From Sinohyriopsis cumingii (taxonomy: Eukaryota; Mollusca; Bivalvia; Unionida; Unionidae), in contig CM068831.1 of the NCBI GenBank assembly GCA_028554795.2, positions 37,331,144 through 37,395,143 of the forward strand: a stretch of 64,000 nucleotides of DNA, read 5' to 3'. Positions 1 through 16,491 of the stretch are shown here, in pieces. The translations under genes were made by a program, and so were the position numbers. The notes beneath the pieces are model-generated. The model searched no databases and had not been told where the DNA came from. It saw only the letters and a list, made by a program, of their open reading frames with translations. Each line of letters starts with the position of its first letter. The first letter of the stretch is position 1.

Positions 1-1101
1 TAAATCATATCAACTTGTTCACAGGTTTTCAAAGCTTACAACTGTGATCCGATGTACCTTTTACTTATCAACGTATAGATACGTATCTACCCATGAAATG
101 CTATACACTTGTGCAGCCTTTATTACAGGTGAGAAAAAATCCAAATTTGTAAAGGAACAGGAGACTGTCAATATCGTCGGATACACATATTTATCGTAAC
201 CTAGGCCGTAGACATTTTCAGAAAACAATTACCATGAACTGTCCGTCAATCTATCTCGTCTTTCTTCTTCGTCATCGTCATCTGCAACTTCGGATTGTTC
301 GGTATTGGAAATATAGGGTTCAAACTGGTACGGATTAATTTAGGTGACGATACCAACTGAGCCTTTGTTTACAACAAGCGTTCATAATGTGACGTCACGC
401 TTTGTTTTCACTAAATACCGGAAGTGGTCGGTGGTTGCATTCGGTTATTATTGTAAACAGGTGCAAACGCGATATTAGGTAGGCTTCCACGCAGTTATTA
501 CTGAAAATTTTTCAATCGGAATTTTTACATTCGTATTTTGAATATATAATCTCTGTAGAGACACTGTTGTGACACTTTAAACTGGTAGAATATAATTATT
601 GCACGACTTGATCTGCAATATAGACATGAACGCATGACTAGTTTTCATCACAGCAAACATCTTCAAGCTAACATGGCTGAATAATAAATGCGCTATACAT
701 ATTTGTAGGCAAAAATATGTAATAAATAATTCAAATCAGAAATTTCACTGAGAATTACAAAATTACATGTTATGCACTGAACATATATAGGTTTAGACAG
801 TGTTAATTAAATACATACATGTTTTCTTTGATAAGTGTTCAATATGTGATCGACGAAAATAAACAGAGATTGATTGAACGACATATTACAAAACCACGTA
901 GTCTCTGAATAGCCATTGATCACATTTACAATATAAAAAAATGAATTATATCATTCAAGGACGACATGTTGTTTTATAGAGATGTTATATCTGCTCCGAC
1001 ACGTTTCTGTTCCATCTTTGATATATGTTTGCACACATTAAATTACAGGTAAATGCACTAAAAATATCTGTTAAGATTTGCATTACAACACAGACGCGCG
1101 C

Positions 1102-1105
<4 letters not shown>

Positions 1106-1134
<29 letters not shown>
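1106..1134. repeat. (CA)n microsatellite
   Basis: An uninterrupted CA run follows a short CG-rich stretch. It creates a false Val-Cys-rich reading frame on the minus strand. Confidence 0.95.
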
Positions 1135-1136
<2 letters not shown>

Positions 1137-1551
1137 CAGAGAGAGAGCAAAAGATGAATAAACAAGAGGCCTTCATGTAATTGAAACATCTGACGTAAAT
1201 TCAGTCTCACTCAGATTCCTGCTATTAATGCTGTTTATACCAGATTTGATTTTTCTGGTAAGACAAAACCATCCCCCAACCCAAAACTTGCCAGATACGA
1301 ATATCACTATGTATCATCAATCGGTTGAGTAAGTAGAAGATTACTTGCAATTTTGAGCAATGATTCCACGTCATTGTATCTTAAACATCAGAGAGGTACC
1401 ATCTATAAAAATTGATTTGATGGAATGTTTTTGAGTGTGCTTCAGTGTCTGAAGATAGCTATGTGAAATTTAAATTACCAAAACGGATTGAAGGTGAGGT
1501 CAATTGCATAATAACCATATCACACGTTTATCTAGAAAATTATAGTCTATG

Positions 1552-1815
1552 TTGTTGTAGTTGTTGTTGTAGGGTTTAACGCCATGTTTCAGCACACGAT
1601 AGGCTAAACATGGCGGCCAGTATTAATGGTGGAGGAAGAACCCGGGAAAACCCCGGGAAGAACCACCGACCCACGAGAAGCTACTGGCAAGTTTTCTCAC
1701 ATGCCCACATTTGCCGAATCCTAGACTCGAACCCAAGCAGACAAATGTGAGATGGCAGTGATCCGTAACGGAGAGCGCTTAAGACCACTCGGCCACTCGA
1801 GGCCCCAATCTAGTC
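1552..1815 (-). mobile_element. tRNA-derived SINE
   Basis: Read on the minus strand, the element opens with a tRNA-like head. It has an A-box-like TGGCCGAGTGG and a B-box-like GGTTCGAGTCT, as expected for an internal RNA polymerase III promoter. A body with CCCGGG motifs follows, then a tail of CAA/CTA triplets. The 9-bp direct repeat TAGTCTATG flanks it at 1543-1551 and 1816-1824, which fits a target-site duplication. The head resembles a Leu/Ser-type tRNA. The SINE family is not identified. Confidence 0.8.
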
Positions 1816-4789
1816 TAGTCTATGTAAAAGATTTGCATTCCAACAAGACTGGTGGTCAGATACATATTTAACAACACATTATCCGGACAAATGTATCAAC
1901 CTTTAAGTCAGATGGCTGACATCAAGCTGTATGAAAATGCATGCACGTTTCAACAATATTTAAATAAACCAGAAAGTTTATTATGGACCGTGGGAAATAT
2001 ATGATCACTTTCGTTGTTAAGGAAATGTCTGAGATTTATTCCTAATAATTAAATATTTTGAATAACTTCAAAAATAAATTCAACATAATCTGTAGCTAGG
2101 AACACATATTATAAAAGAGCGTATAATAATAACGTGTGATGCAGTTATCAATCCGTACCATTTTCTCCAGGTGGCCATTATCACTAAATGTGCTGTTTTG
2201 TGGCAGTGCCATTATATATTCCCTAAGGGAGGTAACCCACTGTTGGGAAAATGAGCACATAGTATTTCTAAATATATCTCTACCACAACTGTCGCGAGCC
2301 CTAGGTCATCCAAGACTTAAGAAGCTCATGCTCTCGAAGGATTAGTTCATAAAAGCTAAGGTTGATTCTTACTTCTGTTCCAAAATATTCCCCAGGTGAC
2401 GCTCTTGCTTTTATGCGTCACTTGAGAGTAATTTACTGTTGTTTCGTAATGCCTCAAGAACGTATACAGATCCCCTATCGTTTACTTTTGGTTACAGACG
2501 GGCCAGAGATCAGTCTGTTCAAAGATGAGTTTTGTTTCTTATTTACCTAGCGTCGCGAACATTATGATGTCATAATCTCAATGAAGCGAACACGTACGTT
2601 AAGGATGAATTGTTCTCCTGACTCGAAAAGGTGTACTTAAATTCGGCTTGCACAGTTTGAATAGGAAAGGCTATGCATACACTGTACAATATGGTACCTC
2701 CCCTTGGTTGGATAACTACATTACCACTTCGCTCTCTATATATCTGTTCGGTTCGTGTCCCTTTGTTATTAATTGGATTTCAGTCTGTGATAAATAACAT
2801 ATGATATTATCTAGCTGAGAAAAGGATTAACTATGGTTCAGTTTATCCAGATTAGAGATATAATCTGAAAGAGTATGGTCTTGATAGGTTAATTCAATTC
2901 CCATAGTAAACCCATGAAAACACCATAACATTAAAAATTAGATAATTTTAAAGTACTAAATCTGTTCATTATAGTCTTATTTCTCAATGAAGACCCATTC
3001 TTGATGCAAACTTCGGTGAAGAGAAAACCATATGAGCCGCTACGTGATCTACGCGTGCTTGAAACATGTGGTTTCCACAACGAACCCAATAATCGGGTGC
3101 TAATTTCAGTAACGACTGTCCCAAAGTCAAGTCTGTAATATGACTGATGTTCCGCCAACAAAAAAGTCTCTATTTTTTCGGTTATAAATAGAGGTACGCG
3201 TGGTATTTTTTTATGGATGTACGTAGGACGGTACTTGTTCACTGTGCCGGTTCTTCGGTACATCCTGTCAGTAAGAAATATGCGAAAATCACCGAGTTAT
3301 CTTGTTACAAATTTGATTACACTGAGAGGATGTTTTCATTCTTCGTGCATTTGTCACGAATTAATTTGGCGTTCGCCAATGAGTTGATTTCAAAGGTATT
3401 CGGTGCAAATCCAACGTTTGGAAAAAATTATGTTGTAAAACAAAACACAAATCTGGTAACTTTGCAGCATATTTGTAGTTTCACCAGAAAATAGGTAAAA
3501 TGCCAAAGAAATAAAACAAAGGTATCACTTGGTCTTTCCACCGACTCCCAGAGATCCCAGAGGCGGAAGCGGAATACATCTCTCACATAAGACTGGAACG
3601 GTAACAAAACTACAAGGTTACGTGAAATTATACCCAGCGGTTTTTATTGAGCTTTGGTAATGGACGGAATGAGGGAAGATAGAGGGAGGGCTAATACAAC
3701 ATCACGAAGCTTTGAAAAAGTATTAATGTTGCAGACAATAACTAAAGAAAAATATTTTCGAAGCCCTTGATAACTAATGTCTTTTGATCGTCTCGTATGA
3801 TATGGCAATTTTTTTTTTACAAAAATATATGTATAATGTGGTTTTAACATAGAAATGATTCATTATATACCTAGTTCACGTTCCGAAAACAATACTTGTT
3901 GGTTCATATTTATTCCTGAGTTTCTTGAAAATCTGTTGACACAGCTGTATATGTGCTAATCGATCATCAAATCAAGTAATCTAAGCCACACAAAAGATTA
4001 CTTTTCTAGAAATGTCGATTCATACAGGGTATTTGCACAGATATACCGTGCGGAGCTATACGTGTAAATGTCTACCTGACCAATTATTGTGTCCAGATTC
4101 GTCTGCTGGTAGCTTAACAAGGTCACGCACGAGTATGTGCCCAGGTAGTAGTTCAAATTCTGACATTGAAAATGCATATGTCACTCCTCATCCATCAAGA
4201 GTCAGCAGGATTATGTAAGACTGATACATTGCTTTTTCTTGTTTGCTTTTGCTGTTCTTTTCGCTTCGTGACAGACGGAAGACGTTTGCATAGAAAATAC
4301 TATGCATACAGTTATTCGTTTGATATATGACATATTTATGATAATTTTCGTTTCACCTATTTCGTTTTAATGTATATGTTTTATTTCTTTGCTAGACACA
4401 CGTATGTGTATCTTATACATGTTTTTACCCACACATTAGTAATGGACTTGATAACATGTTGTATGACAACTTATAAAATATACTTATAGCGGCGTAAAGT
4501 AGACATTTTTTTAATGTCTTCAACTATAATTTCAACAGGAAACATGCACGTGATGTGATGTTGTCCAATAAATGTGATTACAGTCTTTGAATTATTTCAT
4601 TTATAAAGTAATATTGTTTCAGACACTTGAGTCTGAGCTCAATTATTTTCACTCCAGTGTATATTGTCCGCTTTATGAAAGCACATCTGTACTTTAAATA
4701 GCAACACTTGTTGATGAGTAAAAGATAGTAACCCATTTTTCTTTGTGCAAAAGTAGTGTCATTTCTATATTTCTACTCATCATTGAAAG

Positions 4790-4790
<1 letters not shown>

Positions 4791-4838
<48 letters not shown>
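4791..4838. repeat. (AC)n microsatellite
   Basis: Pure AC dinucleotide run of about 24 units. Confidence 0.95.
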
Positions 4839-4840
<2 letters not shown>

Positions 4841-5637
4841 CATTCCATTTTACTTTGTGTGACCTGAATTCATTTGTTATCATAAATGAATTTCAATGTT
4901 CACTGCGAACGTGACTTAATGTTCGTATCTACAAACTGTATTTTATGTCACGAAGCAACCGGAATGTAAAAATAGTTTTGGGCTTTGTTCTGCTCATAAG
5001 ATTTTGTCAATAATTATATGGGTGTTCAAATTTTCTAAACAAAGCTGTTAGATAACAAAAGGAAAATTGATGTTTGGATGGATAGATGTAAGCTATGTCG
5101 TGCAAAACATTCATCCATCTTATTATCAATTCCACCGTTTCTTTTTGAAAAGACATTTGCAAAATAAAAGTAACACAAAATAAAGAAGCTCTCTAACCTC
5201 TTCCATCTGCACGCGTGCGAATACGTCGGCTGTTGTTGAAAGAAAATAACCGGAAGTTTGTTGGGCCTTGATTTCTAATGTATGTCACCTAGACAACCGC
5301 TTCTTTATAACATATACAAATTAAAATAATCATAACTTCAACATTGTTCAAAACGTTTTAATGTGAGCTTAAGCATATATACAATGCAAAATTAACACAA
5401 TTCAGATGAAATGTCAGTATCAACAACTAGGATTTTCTGTGATGTGCCAATGAGTGTTTATAGGAACCCTAACGATAGGCGTACATGTATGTAATAAATC
5501 GAGTCTAGTGTTCAAAGCCGGGAAGACGTATCAGTTCACCATATAAATATTCCCAGAGTCATATCTAAAGGGGAGCAGGTTTTGCAAGTTAATTTGCTAT
5601 ACTAGATTATTTATTTATTTATTTATTTATTTATCTG

Positions 5638-5783
5638 TTTATTTATTTCTAGCTTGATTGTTAAACTCACTGGTTAGTGATCTTGCATAGCACAATTATT
5701 TATTTATCACTTTATTTATTTCTAGCTTGATTGTTAAACTCACTGGTTAATGATCTTGCATAGCACAATTATTTATTTATCAC
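5638..5783. repeat. 73-bp tandem duplication upstream of exon 1
   Basis: Two head-to-tail copies (5638-5710 and 5711-5783) share the TAGCTTGATTGTTAAACTCA core and a TTTATTTATT lead. They differ at very few positions, so the duplication looks recent. It ends 14 bp before the start codon of cathepsin locus 1 and so lies in the promoter, the 5' UTR or a 5' UTR intron. Confidence 0.9.
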
Positions 5784-5796
5784 TTTTCTCGCTTAG

Positions 5797-5927
5797 ATGT
5801 TACGCGTTTTTCTAGTGGCTGGCTTTATGGCCCTAGGGCTATCATTCAACGTTGAGCTGGACGATGAGTGGGAGCTATACAAGACAACATACAACAAGCA
5901 ATATGTCCAAAAGGAAGGTCTAGTCAG
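5797..5927 (+). CDS. Cathepsin locus 1, exon 1
   Basis: Encodes a hydrophobic signal peptide of about 16 residues and the start of the I29 propeptide (DDEWELYKTTYNKQY). The donor CAG|GTAAGA ends the exon in phase 2. The ATG directly follows TCTCGCTTAG, which could itself be an acceptor of a 5' UTR intron. Confidence 0.8.
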
Positions 5928-6030
5928 GTAAGACATATATGGGCATTTAGGTTTGTCTCGCCATGTATAATTCCTCCTATTGTATTACTGCTTTCTTTGT
6001 CGCTGTTGTCCCTATACGGACATAGAACAC

Positions 6031-7080
6031 AATTAATTGTACTATATGTTCTTTACATTTGTTTCTCAGTACTGACCTTTCCAGTGTGTGACAATCAATG
6101 CAAATCATGTTAATCTAAAATACCTTCAAAGATGACTTCACGGTGAAGTTCTTGTCGAAGGTTGACCTGCTCTTTTTTGAGATGATCGACTGTCAACAGA
6201 GCAGCATGTAAGGTGGCGCTCTACAGTTTCGTATTTTGCATAGGGTTAGGATTTTAAAGAAAAAGAATTTCCCCGGCTTTCCTCACTGGTTATACTAGTT
6301 ATTTAAAAAAGACCTTGTATATCTTAGGTATAATGCAAAGAACCTTGAATTCCCTTTATTTTGGTGTATGATTGATGGGTATACTATGGGTTATAATGTA
6401 TACAGCTTGGCTTTACTTCAGATGTGCACCTTTCAAAAAAGTGCTAGCTCTACTTGGTCATTGTCACTTTCTGAACTTCAGAGGTAAATTGTATAAAAAA
6501 GAGCCGATAACTTTTTTACATTTTATATATTTGGTAATTCATTCATTGCACTTTCAGAAGCTGGTATTGTCTATTCTGGCAAAATTCATTTCCCCTATTT
6601 TAATAGCTGCTATGTATAGTGTACTTTAGACTAATTCAGGCTGATTTTTTAACACAAGGGAGCAGTCATTTTAGTTAGCAATGTGCTTAAATCATGTAAA
6701 ATTTCCAAAAGTACAATATCCAAAAGAAATATCATCCACATTACATTAATGTAGCATAGAGGTATGCCAACATTCTCTCCAATGTGCATGTTTTAAATGT
6801 GAACTACTTCACCTTACATACGTCACTCTCTCAAAAGTACATATTATCTGGTGAGCGCTCCCTAAACAGAACACATATTTCACTTCCGGATCATCACCAC
6901 GGCCTAATTACTCACTGTGCACTGTCGCCGAAATACACACAGACAACAACACCCTGAGCTCATATTATCAAGAATAAACAATTACCTTTAAATCGCTACA
7001 ACAAATACATAAATAAAACTCTTCTATCACCACCATAATGAGAGAGGAAAATATGTTCTAAAAATAGACTAGAACTGACA
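6031..7080. repeat. Intron-1 repeat, copy 1 (interrupted by MITE)
   Basis: About 400 bp of this interval (6031-6211 and 6863-7080) match 9859-10252 in direct orientation, including ACGGTGAAGTTCTTGTC and CACTGTGCACTGTCGCCGA. The 651 bp between are absent from the other copy. The family is not recognised. Confidence 0.8.
6212..6862. mobile_element. PIF/Harbinger-like MITE (651 bp)
   Basis: Ends are GGTGGCGCTCTACAG and, on the other strand, GGGAGCGCTCACCAG, matching at 11 of 15 positions. A TAA flanks each side (6209-6211 and 6863-6865), and the homologous repeat at about 10039 has one TAA and no insert, a natural empty site. A 3-bp TWA duplication with GG-ended inverted repeats is typical of PIF/Harbinger elements. 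No transposase is encoded, so it would be non-autonomous. Confidence 0.7.
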
Positions 7081-8395
7081 GGCTTCATCTTTCACGCCAA
7101 TTTTAGTCAGACTTTTATATTTGCATGCTACACCTATTTCAACTTTATACTTGAAGTCTTTTTGATTTTCTTTGCAAACAAAATACGTGACACCTGTCAG
7201 AAAGTATGTAGTGCTGGTGTTCCACAGGGTGCAAGTTTTGGTCCAAGTGCTCTTGAGAAACCAAAACTAAATTTGCTATATCTTCCTTAATTATAGCAAT
7301 TTTTCAATGCAGTAAAAACCTAAATGTAATAAAAGATAAGCCCTGTCTGAAAATATGTTTGAGAATTACAAATATTGATAAATTAAAATTTAATGCAATT
7401 TAAATAAACATTTAAATTTTAAAAACTACATTTTATAGAAAACTTAAATTTTCATACAAGTTTTAAAACACAGTTTGAAAAATGTTAGACAGAAAAGTTG
7501 ACTAATGAATGGTATTTAAAACAAATGGTTGTTTGGTTCTGTACAACTGATAACATTTTCCCCCGGGGTAGTGAAGCAACATAGCTCATAGTGATTTTGG
7601 CAGTAATCCGCAATATGCTTGTCCAGATGCATATAGGTGTACACACTAAATAAATAATAACAGGTGTTATGGTTCACATTTATTGTGTCAAGTACTTAGG
7701 CAGTTGTTTCCATAACTAATAGCACATTCAGATTTAAAGTTCTAATGTTTTATAGCAAAAATGCATTCCATTACAATGTCGATAACTACAAAAACTGACA
7801 ATGGGATAGGAAATTAGCTTCTAGGGAGGCTCTACCTTACTGAAAAATGGTGCTGATCTATCTCGTGAAGACCTAAGCCATGTCTTTGAGGTGCTATATA
7901 TCAGTGTGCTGATGTGAACTATCTCGGTCACTTATGGCATTATAATGTACACGCACTTATGAAACCTTGCTATCACCACCAGACTACTGGAGAGCTTCCA
8001 AGCTGATCCAACTCTAACACTTTGTTCCATATACCAGGCTAGACCTGAAAACATACAATATGTTTCACTTAATTCTAGAAAACAATAAGATCTAGGTAAA
8101 TGAAATTAAAATGTGTTACATATGGTGATTTCAAAATAAAATTAAGGTTGCAAGCATGGGGAAAATATTAAACTTGACAGAGTGACACTCAGAAATGTGA
8201 AGCAATGGCCATGTATTAAAGTGATAAATTCATCCTAAAAATATATGCGGTTTCTAGAAGCATATTTAGCCATTTACAGGTTAAATAACTAATCAGGTAG
8301 ACAGACTATGTATCATAAAATTTAAGTCAATGTTGGGGCTGTGAGGTTTGATCGTTGGTGCAAACATTAGTACATACCAGTATACAGGTAAGTCA

Positions 8396-9055
8396 AGTGA
8401 CAATGTACTAAATTAGAATTTATTACTATAAGCAATCGTATTCATGAAGGAAATAAAAATTTGGATATTGCAAGTGAATACAGCCAAATGTGGTCACACA
8501 GATCAACTATAGGTACCAATTAATCCTATATCATCAACTGAATGTGAAATTCTGATCCCCAAAACTTGTAAACAAGGATGGAAATTTGCATATGTGGGAC
8601 ATATACAATGTACTTGTTAAGATCAAATGTGCAAAATAATTCAGATGATCTGTTTGAACATTTATAGTGTACTTTTAAGAGTGTTGGTTACCAATTATTA
8701 AGCTCGTTGATTCAATGGAATCAGATATCAGCTGATGTTTCAATACCGTACTCTGTCAAAGTACTAAATTGAAATATGTTACAATACATAGGCATATTCA
8801 TGATGCAAATAACATTTTGGGATATTTTCAGTGCACACAGCCATAAATGTGCCTTACAGATTCACTATAGGTACAATGTCAGCCTATATGATGTACTGAA
8901 TGTGAACTTTCGATCCCAAACATTCTAAAGTGCATGGATATTTGTTCATGTGGGGTATGTAACCATGATAAGATCAGTTGTACAAAGTTAAATTCAAATA
9001 ATCTGTTTGAATATTTATTATGTAATCTTTAGAGTGTCAGTTAAGAAATATTATT
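8396..9055. repeat. Diverged tandem repeat, period about 358 bp
   Basis: Two head-to-tail copies (about 8396-8700 and 8756-9055) share GTACTAAATT, ATTCATGA, ACTATAGGTAC, ACTGAATGTGAA and ATCTGTTTGAA blocks in the same order. Divergence is considerable, so the duplication is old. It lies within intron 1 of cathepsin locus 1 and has no coding content. Confidence 0.7.
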
Positions 9056-9858
9056 AGTAATTAATAATGCATAAAGCAAGATGGATCATTAGAATTCACG
9101 TAACATCATATAGGCCACAATGCCGCACTAAACCAAGCAATATATTAACCAAACTGAACAATAAAATGGAATGCATTTTGTGTTCAATTTACATGATTTT
9201 GCTGTTTTCTTACATCCAAGGGTAAATATACCTGGGGAAAGCATATTTTTATCCCTTTGACCTGTATTTCATTATCAGACAGTTTAAAATGATTTAGTAG
9301 AGAACTTGAATAGGTTCTAGTATAAAGTTTTCATCTCTGTCCTTACACTAAGTACCTTATAACTATGTTTATAAACAATTGCTGAAGCTATACAAGCAGA
9401 TGTGTTACTCAGGAAGTGACCCCATCATAAACTCATAAATTAACTGCTTGGACCCCTAATAAATAGTCTGAATGGCCAATACAAAATATAATTTTGTCTT
9501 CGTGTATTTTAAATGAAGGTCTCATTTTGACTTACAAAGATATTTTCTCTGACAAAATATGACAAATATCCAACATTGGAGCTTGGTGTAGGAATATATA
9601 AATTCTGATAACATTTGATATCATTCCAAAAAATATTATATATGTGCATTTTGGGGGGAATGTTTTAGTTTTGTAATTCTTTTATAATTTTATTAAATTT
9701 TTAAAATAAAATCAATTTTTTACTTTTAATTTCATTCTTATATTTTCAAAGTCAATATACATAACGTATTCAAATTTCTTGTGTCTGTCATTAATAATAA
9801 AGATTTTATACCAATTTAAACTTTACTCCAATACTGCACTGACATGACATTGAATATA

Positions 9859-10252
9859 ATTAATTTTACTATATGTTCTCTACATTTGTTTCTCAGTACT
9901 GGCCTTTCCACAGGGTGACAATCAATGCAAATCATATGTTAATTTAAAATACTTTCAAAGATGACTTCACGGTGAAGTTCTTGTCAAAGGTTGACCTGCT
10001 CTTTTTTTGAGATGATGGACTGTCAACAGAGCAGCATGTAAACAGAGCACAGATTTTACTTCCAGATCATCACCAAGGCCTTATTACTCACTGTGCACTG
10101 TCGCCGAAATACACACAGACAAAAACGCCTTGAGCTCACATTATGAAGAAAAAAACAATTACCTTTAAGTCCCTAGCAAAATTGCATAAAAACCTCTTCT
10201 ATCACCACCAAAATGAGAGAGGAAAAACTGTTCTAAAAATAGACTGGAACTA
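9859..10252. repeat. Intron-1 repeat, copy 2 (empty site)
   Basis: Direct-repeat partner of 6031-7080 lacking the MITE. The junction CATGTAAACAGAGCACA keeps a single TAA and so records the pre-insertion site. Confidence 0.8.
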
Positions 10253-10812
10253 CATTCCAGGCTACTGAACTGAACTATTAGCACTTAACTCCTCGTTCAT
10301 AAACGATCGCTTTTTACATTCAGAAAACATCTTCTTCTGCATTTACCTCGAGGATTTCTCTCCGTGAGTAATATACTTTTAGCATGACAAGGTCAGAATG
10401 ACCTATTTTCATTTTCCACCAAGAACGTTAAAGATATTACATTTAGCTAACTTTCAATGACGCTTTCGACTGAACAATCATGGGAACTGAGGAACAATTA
10501 TATATCCATTTATAGTAAGTTACAATGGCCTATCGTTTATGTTCTAATGCATTATATCCATTTAAGTTACAGTGACCCGCCTTTCATGTTTTATAACATG
10601 ATTCTAGCAACAAAGTTAAAAAAAGACATTTTTATTTGAATTTCGATGACTTATATCAATGTCACTTGAAACAGAGGGAGTGGGAGGGTCTGAAGTAACT
10701 AACTCTAATGAGGCAGTCTTTACTTTCAATTGAATGTTACAAATAGGACGTTTACGTTGCCAAATACTAAATAATGTTTAAATTCTTGACAACAGTTTTG
10801 CTGTGTCTTTAG

Positions 10813-10918
10813 GCGCTTTATTTGGGAAGAGAACCTAAAGCGTGTCCAGCAGCATAACCTGGAGGCGGACCATGGCGTGCACTCTTACTGGCTCGGAATT
10901 AACGAATACGCCGATATG
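10813..10918 (+). CDS. Cathepsin locus 1, exon 2
   Basis: Acceptor TGTCTTTAG, donor GTCAGT. Completes the ERFNIN-like helix (Trp replaces the usual Phe) and carries the GxNxYxD propeptide motif. It is 106 nt, the same as exon 2 of locus 2. A (TG)n repeat begins just inside the following intron. Confidence 0.85.
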
Positions 10919-10923
10919 GTCAG

Positions 10924-10924
<1 letters not shown>

Positions 10925-10956
<32 letters not shown>
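10925..10956. repeat. (TG)n microsatellite
   Basis: TG run starting a few bases inside the intron after exon 2 of cathepsin locus 1. Confidence 0.95.
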
Positions 10957-10957
<1 letters not shown>

Positions 10958-11594
10958 TTATAATCTTTCCTTAGTACACTAAGTTAACAGATTTGACGAT
11001 TGACGATAATTTATGCCGGTCTTCTTCTCAAAGTTATTGTCATGGTAATGTATTATTTCTAGTTCAATATGAAACCATCGTGTTGTCTTTACGCTTCGGA
11101 ATATCGAGAATGTCTTAAATTCCGTCCTCATTATCTCTGTCTCCGACTAAGCTCTTTAAATTTGGTTCTTAGTTGTCAATATGATAATTATATGCCCGAT
11201 GGGTGTTACTTGGATTCCTCGTCTTGGGCATCTGGAAGGGATCAGGTGTAAAAGGCAATAAAAGCTTAATTAAAGTAACAAAACTTAATAATGAAAGAAT
11301 CATCTGGTATGGTACACCGCTGAAATAAAAGCAGTCGATGCGACATAGCTTCAGCCCTATGTTTCAAGAATAGCTCGTTTTTAAGTTCCTTTCTCTCACA
11401 CTGTTCACCAGGAGGGGTTGTATAGAGTGTGAGCGAAATTGCAAAACTATGCAAATTTAGCTATCTCAATCTACCTTTGAAATATTTTGTACATTTATAA
11501 CCTCAGAATAAAAACTCTAATGAACGTAATTATTGGGTTATTTGTGATTGTGAAACTGCAAGTTAGTATCATTGCCTTCTAAACATGCATTTTA

Positions 11595-11684
11595 GTATTA
11601 TTATTATTATTATTATTATTATTCATCTTCTTCTTCTTCTTCTTCTTCTTATTATTATTATTAATTATTATTATTATTATTAAT
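11595..11684. repeat. ATT/CTT trinucleotide repeat before exon 3
   Basis: Consecutive ATT, CTT and ATT runs end 32 bp before exon 3 of cathepsin locus 1. Locus 2 has TTC/AAT/ATT runs at the same intron position. Confidence 0.9.
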
Positions 11685-11716
11685 GCCATATAACCTCTGT
11701 CATGAATCATATTCAG

Positions 11717-11875
11717 ACTAGCGAGGAGTTTGTCAGCACAATGAATGGATACAAGTACGACTCAACCAAGAAAACTTGTGGAAAGTTTACATTCCCGAGT
11801 AACTTAGAGTTATCTGACCTTCCTGCAACGGTCGATTGGAGAACGAAGGGTTACGTCACGCCAGTTAAGAAACAG
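11717..11875 (+). CDS. Cathepsin locus 1, exon 3
   Basis: Acceptor ATATTCAG, donor GTGATT; 53 codons, phase 0. It covers the end of the propeptide and the N-terminus of the mature enzyme (LPATVDWRTKGYVTPVKKQ), so the maturation site lies within this exon. Confidence 0.88.
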
Positions 11876-14722
<2,847 letters not shown>

Positions 14723-15419
14723 TAATAATAACTCAGATATGTAGACAGACAAACAGACAGACAGATACACGTATACATGCATACGTATATTTATAACATT
14801 TATGATTACACATGTCTCAGCAACAACTAGGGGTGTAAGTTAACTTTCACCATAGTGGCGACAACTCCAATTTTGAGCTATTAGCCTGATATGCGGGATG
14901 CATGGAAAGTGGCTTAATTCTTTATTTTTATTTTCTTCTTTTTTAATATAATATTTAGGTTAGTTCGGGGCCGGAGGAAGGCTTCGGGAGGGGGAGGAGG
15001 AAGGGGGTATGAAGGAGGCCTTATAGATCTTCAAATACACACCGAAAGCAATCGTTAAATTGTCTTTTAAATGCGTGGAATTATTATTTCTCAATATTAG
15101 TCGGGTTAGACCTAAATATGGTTTTTTTAAACACATGTAATTTTATCCACGGCAGACAAGGGTGTCCCATGACTGTGGGGGTGGCGGTGAGGAGCATCTG
15201 CCACTTGTGCCCACGGAACCACCCACCCCAACCCTTAACCCGGCATTAGCGCTAGTTATATAGATTTTACTTTCAGAACAATTACTTTTTTTTCTCTATC
15301 TAAATCGCCATATAAACTGACATTTTTGTCAAGTACGTGATGATCTTGAACGGTTTGAAAGTGCTAATAAAAATGAAGCATTGCAATCCGTTCTTAGTGC
15401 ATATGATACATTTTTATGA

Positions 15420-15602
<183 letters not shown>

Positions 15603-16081
15603 TGAAGAAAAACGTTGGTAAATATAGTTAGTTATTAGCTAAATCTGGTTGGTTAGTGCCTAACTTTCGTAAATAGATACGGTAAAAAATTAGATAAAGC
15701 ACGTAAGTCAACATGTTTGGTATTTGGCTGGCTAAATTACTTAAGTTAACACGGTTGGTAATTTATTGGTTAAATTATGTAAGTAAACACTGTTGGTTAT
15801 TGACTAAATTGCGTAAATATAAACGGTTGGTAATTAAGTAAATTTCATAAGTAAATACGGCTGGTAATTGGTCAATTATATATGTAAAAATGAGTCGACA
15901 ATATTAAGGTTCTGAATGGGATGTGCAGGGAATTGAAAATGTAATGTTGCAAGGAAACCTTGTGTGATTATAGTACTCCAAAAATGACTACCATGAAGTA
16001 AAAATATACGCATGTTCAAAAATACTTTTTTGAGTTTGATCATTTTTGGCATTTTCTTAATAAAAGATGAAACAAGAGACG

Positions 16082-16082
<1 letters not shown>

Positions 16083-16126
<44 letters not shown>
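16083..16126. repeat. (TG)n microsatellite
   Basis: TG run in intron 5 of cathepsin locus 1. It generates false Cys-Val and His-Thr reading frames. Confidence 0.95.
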
Positions 16127-16128
<2 letters not shown>

Positions 16129-16451
16129 TTTAAAGAAACTTTAACAATTTGTAGCTTTAACAATTTGAGTTATATCGATATCTGCAGTTTTAGTTATGTC
16201 TAGCACTGGGGCATCATGCCGCACACATCTAGCATCATGTCCCACCCAATCACATTATCCTGACACCAGACCGACCAGTCTAACTAACCTCTTAATGGTA
16301 ATCGCCAAGCGAGGCAGCTGCTAGTACTATTTTGATGTCTTTGGTATGACTTCCCAGTGGTTGGAACACGTTACATCGTTATAAACTGCCACACTGCAGA
16401 CGTCGAAGCGATATGACTGAAAAATTCATATAGCTGCCTCAAGAATCTAAA

Positions 16452-16452
<1 letters not shown>

Positions 16453-16485
<33 letters not shown>

Positions 16486-16491
16486 ACACAC
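16453..16491. repeat. (CA)n microsatellite
   Basis: CA run with one CT interruption, in intron 5 of cathepsin locus 1. Confidence 0.95.

Larger units (their letters stand above)
1..5796. other. Non-coding stretch before cathepsin locus 1
   Basis: No gene is recognisable here on either strand. The open frames are short, lack family motifs and several are created by CA repeats. The stretch holds a SINE, two CA microsatellites and a 73-bp tandem duplication, listed separately. The rest is AT-rich single-copy-looking sequence in which I see nothing. Confidence 0.6.

Noticed and set aside
985..1176. Cys/Val-rich reading frame
   Set aside because: Produced by a CA microsatellite. The same applies to frames at 15876-16203, 17431-17730, 46337-46543 and 46802-46993.
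2931..3494. Overlapping open frames of about 100 codons on both strands
   Set aside because: No recognisable domain, no splice or start context, and AT-rich composition like the surroundings. I could not support a gene.
8172..8190. CTTGACAGAGTGAC resembling the palindrome family
   Set aside because: The right arm does not complement the left, and it lies in host intron sequence. I judged it chance.
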